From: Brachionus manjavacas
Taxonomy: Eukaryota; Rotifera; Eurotatoria; Ploima; Brachionidae
Assembly: GCA_019054805.1 (NCBI GenBank)
Contig: JAHQIY010000032.1
Span: 434,001-498,000, forward strand
Reading direction: 5' to 3'
DNA: 64,000 nucleotides
Each line of letters begins with the position of its first letter. Within the stretch, counting starts at the first letter, position 1. The position numbers and the translations under genes are program-made. The notes under the pieces were generated by a model. It did no database searches, was not told the origin of the DNA, and saw nothing but the letters and a program-made list of their open reading frames with translations. This document shows, piece by piece, positions 59,303 to 64,000 of this stretch.

Positions 59303-62300
59303 AGTCTCAATTATTTAAAAAAATACATGGAAATATTGTGACTAAGTTATCTAAAAAAACATAAATCAAATTTGAAAAAAAATCAATCATGCGTACCACA
59401 GGCGCTGGTTTTTAGATTTAGAGTCTAATTTTTTTTCTCAGTCTAATTGTGTCCTTTCTATTTAGAAATTTACCTGGTCATTATACATGAGACTAGTTAA
59501 TTTAAATAAAAATTCTCAATTAAAAAATTAAGTTGCTAAGTTTGATGCAAAATGTTTAGTACTAGCAACGAAAAATTTTGGCCTGAGAACTATTCAAATA
59601 CTCAAGCAGAATGTTTTCAGAGTAGTATGATTACAAGTCGAAAGTTTATTTTCAACTGTGTATTAGGGTTTTTAGATCTAGATTTTTTTCAAATTGTCCC
59701 AAATCCAAATTCTTAGTTTTTTTTTTTAAGGGTGAAAAATTTTATTTTAAACAAAAAAATACTTAGTGAGACAAAATGAGGATCCAGGCCCAACTCTCTG
59801 ACTTTTTGATTATACAATAGATAAGCAGTTGTTGAAATAAATTTTTTTTTTAATTTTTAATGAAAATTTACATGAAATTTAAAATAAAAAAAAATAAAAA
59901 AATGTACTTTTTTTACTTTTTAAAATTAATTTATCAAGTTATTTCAATATTGAATAGCAGTTAAATGGTTATTTACGGTTTTTGCCTCAGTGTCGAAGGA
60001 TCGATACAAACGATGAAAACTCGACTTCTGTTCGGGTTTTTTAAAAAGGAATTTTGTTCAACTAGGCGATTTTAGCCTAAAAATGATCCTTTTTGATAAT
60101 ATTTTCATTCCAAGTTTACACTCATTAAAAAAATCAATTCCATTAAGCTCTAAAGTTGAGATTCTATTCAAATTCGAACAATATTTGAAGGTAAATATCT
60201 TGTTAAAGAAAAAACGAAAGCCTAAATTTTTTTTTCCTAAATAAACTCATGGCATCCTTCTTTCAAAATAAATAATTAAAACATTTTTTTATTTTTTGTA
60301 CCTCTACCAAACAATCTAAAATCTTCGTGAAAAATTAGATAGGTACACTTTGATAAAAAAATTAAAATAAGGAATGAAATAACAGATTTTTTGCATCATC
60401 TAAAAATAACCATTATCATTTATTTATTTGAAAATAGGAAAAAGGTAGAAATATTTTATACTCAAAAATAACCTATAAAAATGAGATTAATTTTAAAAAG
60501 CCCTTTAATTAAAGCAACAATTATATGATATTAAAAAACATTCTTGGTTTGATTAATCAAGAAATTTAATAAAATGAGCTAATTTTTACTTTAATTTATA
60601 TCCAGATAAAATTTATTTTTGTGATGATAGGAACCTGCTTTTTTTTAACTAATTGATTACATGACCAATATTGAGAGTATTGCATGAGAAAGACTCAATA
60701 TTTCGAAGAGTAAATTGTTATTATTAAATTTGAGAAAAAAAATAAATAAAAAAGAATCTTGAGAAGATATTTTTCAGCTTTGATCAGGTTTTTTTGAGTC
60801 TTTTACTATCAATTGTTTTCAAGTAAATAAATCCTTTTTTATTCCTTAAAATTTTTAACTAAAAAAATAAATTCTCTTTTTAATTTCCGCTCTTAATGAT
60901 TGATAATTCACGTTTATATGAATTTTTGTTAGTTGAATAGAAGAATATCGGACTCAAGTGAAAATAAGACACATTAAAGACAACAAAATTATTTTCTATC
61001 GAAATCAATTTAATGAATGAAAGTATCTGATGTTAACAAAGAAATTTTGCTCAAAAAAAGAAGTGGTATGTAGCTCTAGAATCTTATGTAATGAAATTTT
61101 TTCTCATTTAGATTATTTTGTACTTTTTTGTTTTTTTGTTAACAAAAAAAAAATTATATACAAAATATCAATGTTTTTAGTTTATGGTAGACTTTACTTT
61201 CTTAACCCCAAGAGGTTTTTGATGGACTAGATTTTAAAAAGCTTTAGAAAAAGGAAAATTTCTTCAAATTTTTGACTTTTTTGCCAAAGTACTTGAGTGG
61301 ATCATTATTTTTCTTAAAAAAAATTAAATCAAAATTAGAAAAGCAGCTTTAATTTTGGATCAAAAAAATTGGATTTCACAAAAATCAACTATGGGATCAA
61401 ATAATTTAACCTTAGAGTCTAAATGTTCTTGTATCTATTGAATTGAAATGAGCCCTTACAAGTGTTTATAGACAAAAATCAGAAACTAGGGAAGCATTTA
61501 CTGAAGATCCAATGCAACCAAAAGTTGTGAACCCGAAATAAAATAATTATGAAAACTAAATTAATTCAAAAGGTGCAGCTGATAATTATTAGAGCAAAAT
61601 TAGGAACTTAAGTTCTATATTTTGTCAAAATTTTTCTTCATAAAGTTTTACCAAGCATTGACTGATTTTATCAAAATAAAATTTTTTCTAACTTAGAGTT
61701 TAAATTTTTTTTTTAATTAAAATTATTGTCATTCATTTGTATATGAAATAACAAACAAAAAATCTTGAATAAACTTTATACATTGTAAAGATTACTATAC
61801 TTAGATTAGAAGAGCTTTAATTAGGAAATATTTTCTAATTTTAAAAACAATATTTTGTTCCGAAAAAAAATTAAATAAGGACTCTAATTTAAATCACCAT
61901 CAAATACATCTAAAAATGCATTCAACTTTTAAAAAAATAATTATTTTAACTTAATTAAAGAAGCAAATAATTAAGAATTTTAATAATAATCTCCATTTTT
62001 TTTAAATACTTAAAAGTCATGTTTATTTAATTATAATTTTTTTATCATTCAATTTTCTTTTAGCTTTTAATTTAAATTAAATAATCAAAAACATCAGAAA
62101 TTAAGCCTCATTGCTGCTAATTTTTTTAAATTTTAGATCTTAATAATGAATCAAATTATTTGCTAGGAATAATGTTCATTTTTAGATAGATTATATAATT
62201 TCTAGAAATCAATTTTAACACATTAATCAAGTAAAATTTGCGTTTGCTTCTCTTTACCTCTAAAGTTTTCGTAACTTATTTTAGATAAATTTAATAGATA

Positions 62301-63460
62301 CGATCAAAATATGCTAGTTTAGACTGATAACACCTAGAAAGTAATCGATTACAAAAAATTTAAATTTATTTATTGAGTTAATTTAAAAATTGTATTATGA
62401 ACTAAAATATAATCTTTTTTTGAATAATTTTAACCTAAAAATGTTGCGTTCATTAAGCATTTCTATCTTTAAAATTTATTTTTTGATTATGAAGTTCGGC
62501 ATAAAAATCAAAAAAATAAAATAAATTTCACAACTTAAAATTACATTTTTGTATATTTTTTCGAAAGAAACATGGAACTTTTGTGTTAAAGAAAACATGA
62601 ATTTTCAATATGGCAACTTTTTTTCCTTTTAGATTTTTGGTCGAGAAATAGGCTTATAAAATTTTTAAAAAATAAAAAGGAAAAAAAAATACACAAATAG
62701 TCTGTTTTATTAACATTTTGTTGAACGAAGAGTTAGGGAATAACAAACGATTTGTCGCCTGACAAGATTTCAATAAACATAATTCTTTTTATCGTTATTT
62801 GCTCAGTAAACACGTTGAGGAACACGAGTATAGAATAAAAAAAGAAGAAAAATAAAACAACTCTTTACTGTCAAACTTAATTTGATTTTTTTTATAATAA
62901 TTAATTTCATTCATGATAAATATTTGTAATGATTTTTAAATTATTTGTAATTTGTAACATACAATTCATATTTCTAATCTATGCTAAACATTAAATTTAA
63001 AATTATTTTGAAATCAATTAATTAATTCTAACTTATTTATTTTAATACTCTGAATGAACTAAAGCTTGATACAGTTTACAAAAAAATTTAAAAAAATTAA
63101 ATAAAGTTTTTCTGTAGAAAGTTTTTTTATTTTATACTCATCATCCTCGAAGTCCTTAGTGAATTTTTAGAAGTCGTATTGCAGGACAGTAAAAATAAAA
63201 ATAAAATTTTGAATCAGATTAAAAATTAGATTTTTGAATAAAAAACGAATCTTTGAGCGGCTTTGATGTGGATGATGGGTACTAAATAGGGAAAAAATTA
63301 CCACGAGCTTCTTAAAAGAGAAAGTTAATTTCGATTCCATCAAAATGAGTTAATGAAGAAAAAAAAATATTAAAAGAGTTTCAAAAAAAAATAATTTTTT
63401 TTTTCACAAGTCCAAGTCCGGACTTTTTTTTTATAATGTTAGGTAAAATCTAAATATTAA
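59303..63460. other. AT-rich region upstream of the RhoGEF gene
   Basis: It should hold the RhoGEF promoter near 59303-59500. Only short chance frames (for example 61030-61230, almost all Lys/Phe/Leu) are present. No RNA gene or repeat was recognised. Confidence 0.35.
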
Positions 63461-63463
63461 AAG

Positions 63464-63897
63464 CAGTGTTGTTTAAAAGTCCCAAATTAAAGTCCAAGTC
63501 ATTAAAAAAAGGTCCAAGCGTGGACTTTTATTTCCTTTTTTTAAAAAAAATTCCAACACTCGCATGGCTTCCATAATTACCATCTGGGACCGCAAAATTA
63601 TCATTTCCTGGAACGGAAGAAATTTCATTGAACGTGAAAAATTCCTGAAAAATTACTCTTCATGAAAAAATTGGAAGATTTATTTCAATAATTTTTAAAA
63701 CCGGAGAACAAATTGATTTTGGAATCTCGGAACGTCGAGTCATCAAGATTAAGACAATTTATTATTTTAAAATCCTTAAAGAATTATTGCCATTAAATAT
63801 TTTCATTTTGAAAAAAAAAAAATAATAAAAGTCTTTACTCAGGCTTTTAAAAAAAAAGGCCGGACTTGGACTTGACTTGAGACTTGTGACAACTGTG
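63464..63897. mobile_element. Possible hAT-like element with AAGTCC-rich ends
   Basis: The left end reads CAGTGTTGTTTAAAAGTCCC followed by AAAGTCCAAGTC. The right end in reverse complement reads CAGTTGTCACAAGTCTCAAG followed by TCAAGTCCAAGTCCGGCC. Shared CAGT ends and repeated AAGTC/AAGTCC blocks in opposite orientation suggest terminal repeats. Another inverted block (CACAAGTCCAAGTCCGGACT, 63406) lies just outside the left end. No 8-bp duplication was found. Similar AAGTCAAGTC sequence at 13440-13560 may be a relative. Confidence 0.45.
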
Positions 63898-64000
63898 GAT
63901 TTTTTTCTTTTGTAAAATTAATTTGGAATTTTTACTGATTTTTTGAAGAAATATTTCATCACTAATTAAATGATCTTACATTTGGAAAACATGGTTTTGT

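Noticed and set aside
61030-61230. 66-codon plus-strand frame upstream of the RhoGEF gene
   Set aside because: Composition follows the local AT bias and there is no domain or supporting splice structure.
1-64000. CRISPR arrays, operons or bacterial defence systems
   Set aside because: No regularly spaced identical repeats with unique spacers were seen, and spliced metazoan genes make a prokaryotic system implausible.

Overview
The window is eukaryotic and very AT-rich. It has multi-exon genes with many introns of only about 45-60 bp, separated by long AT-rich deserts full of decayed transposons. Gene content (SmE, cytosolic glycyl-tRNA synthetase, EHD, FAM227, a PLEKHG5-like RhoGEF) says metazoan. 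Very short introns, FLYWCH/MULE-type transposase remains and many CR1/L2-like LINE pieces suggest a small invertebrate, possibly a rotifer of the Brachionus type. That placement is inference from general family knowledge, not from a search.

Layout. 1-640: nothing assignable. 649-1139 (+): small nuclear ribonucleoprotein E, five exons. 2.9-6.2 kb: a transposon belt with a FLYWCH-type fragment, an inverted repeat, and a pogo/Tigger-like DNA element (4354-5900) carrying a truncated LINE. 6880-8514 (-): an intronless, GC-rich EH-domain ATPase. 9.3-15.3 kb: a 536-bp retroposon with a perfect 16-bp target duplication, a ~20-21 bp periodic repeat, a perfect 36-bp inverted repeat, and a 1.26-kb element with perfect 27-bp terminal inverted repeats. 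15790-18399 (+): glycyl-tRNA synthetase, seven exons. 18438-18661 (-): a possible 51-residue coiled-coil gene. 18818-21044 (+): a FAM227-family gene, nine exons. 21.4-23.1 kb: a MITE-like element and a deleted FLYWCH/MULE element bounded by opposed TGCTATGAAA arrays. 23961-33741 (+): a single-pass membrane protein with WSC, PKD-like and three EGF-like domains; its introns hold a deleted mariner and a near full-length dead LINE. 34.3-37 kb: a scrambled duplicate of that gene's 3' end, another LINE and a hAT-like MITE. 37923-39223 (+): an unrecognised 375-residue protein. 40.4-42.1 kb: two LINE pieces. 42619-59302 (-): an eleven-exon, about 1436-residue RhoGEF of the PLEKHG5 type, with a 6.8-kb first intron and a ~271-bp tandem repeat in another intron. 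59.3-64 kb: upstream desert with one inverted-repeat element near the end.

The genes do not form a pathway. They are ordinary housekeeping, trafficking, signalling and adhesion genes. Exon joins were worked out by hand: every proposed junction has GT..AG ends, phases agree through each gene, and each spliced coding length is a multiple of three. The most unusual items are the WSC/PKD/EGF receptor, the 20-21 bp periodic block, the perfect-TIR element with an orphan ORF that has a diverged relative elsewhere in the window, and the deletion-derived transposons whose structure can still be read.
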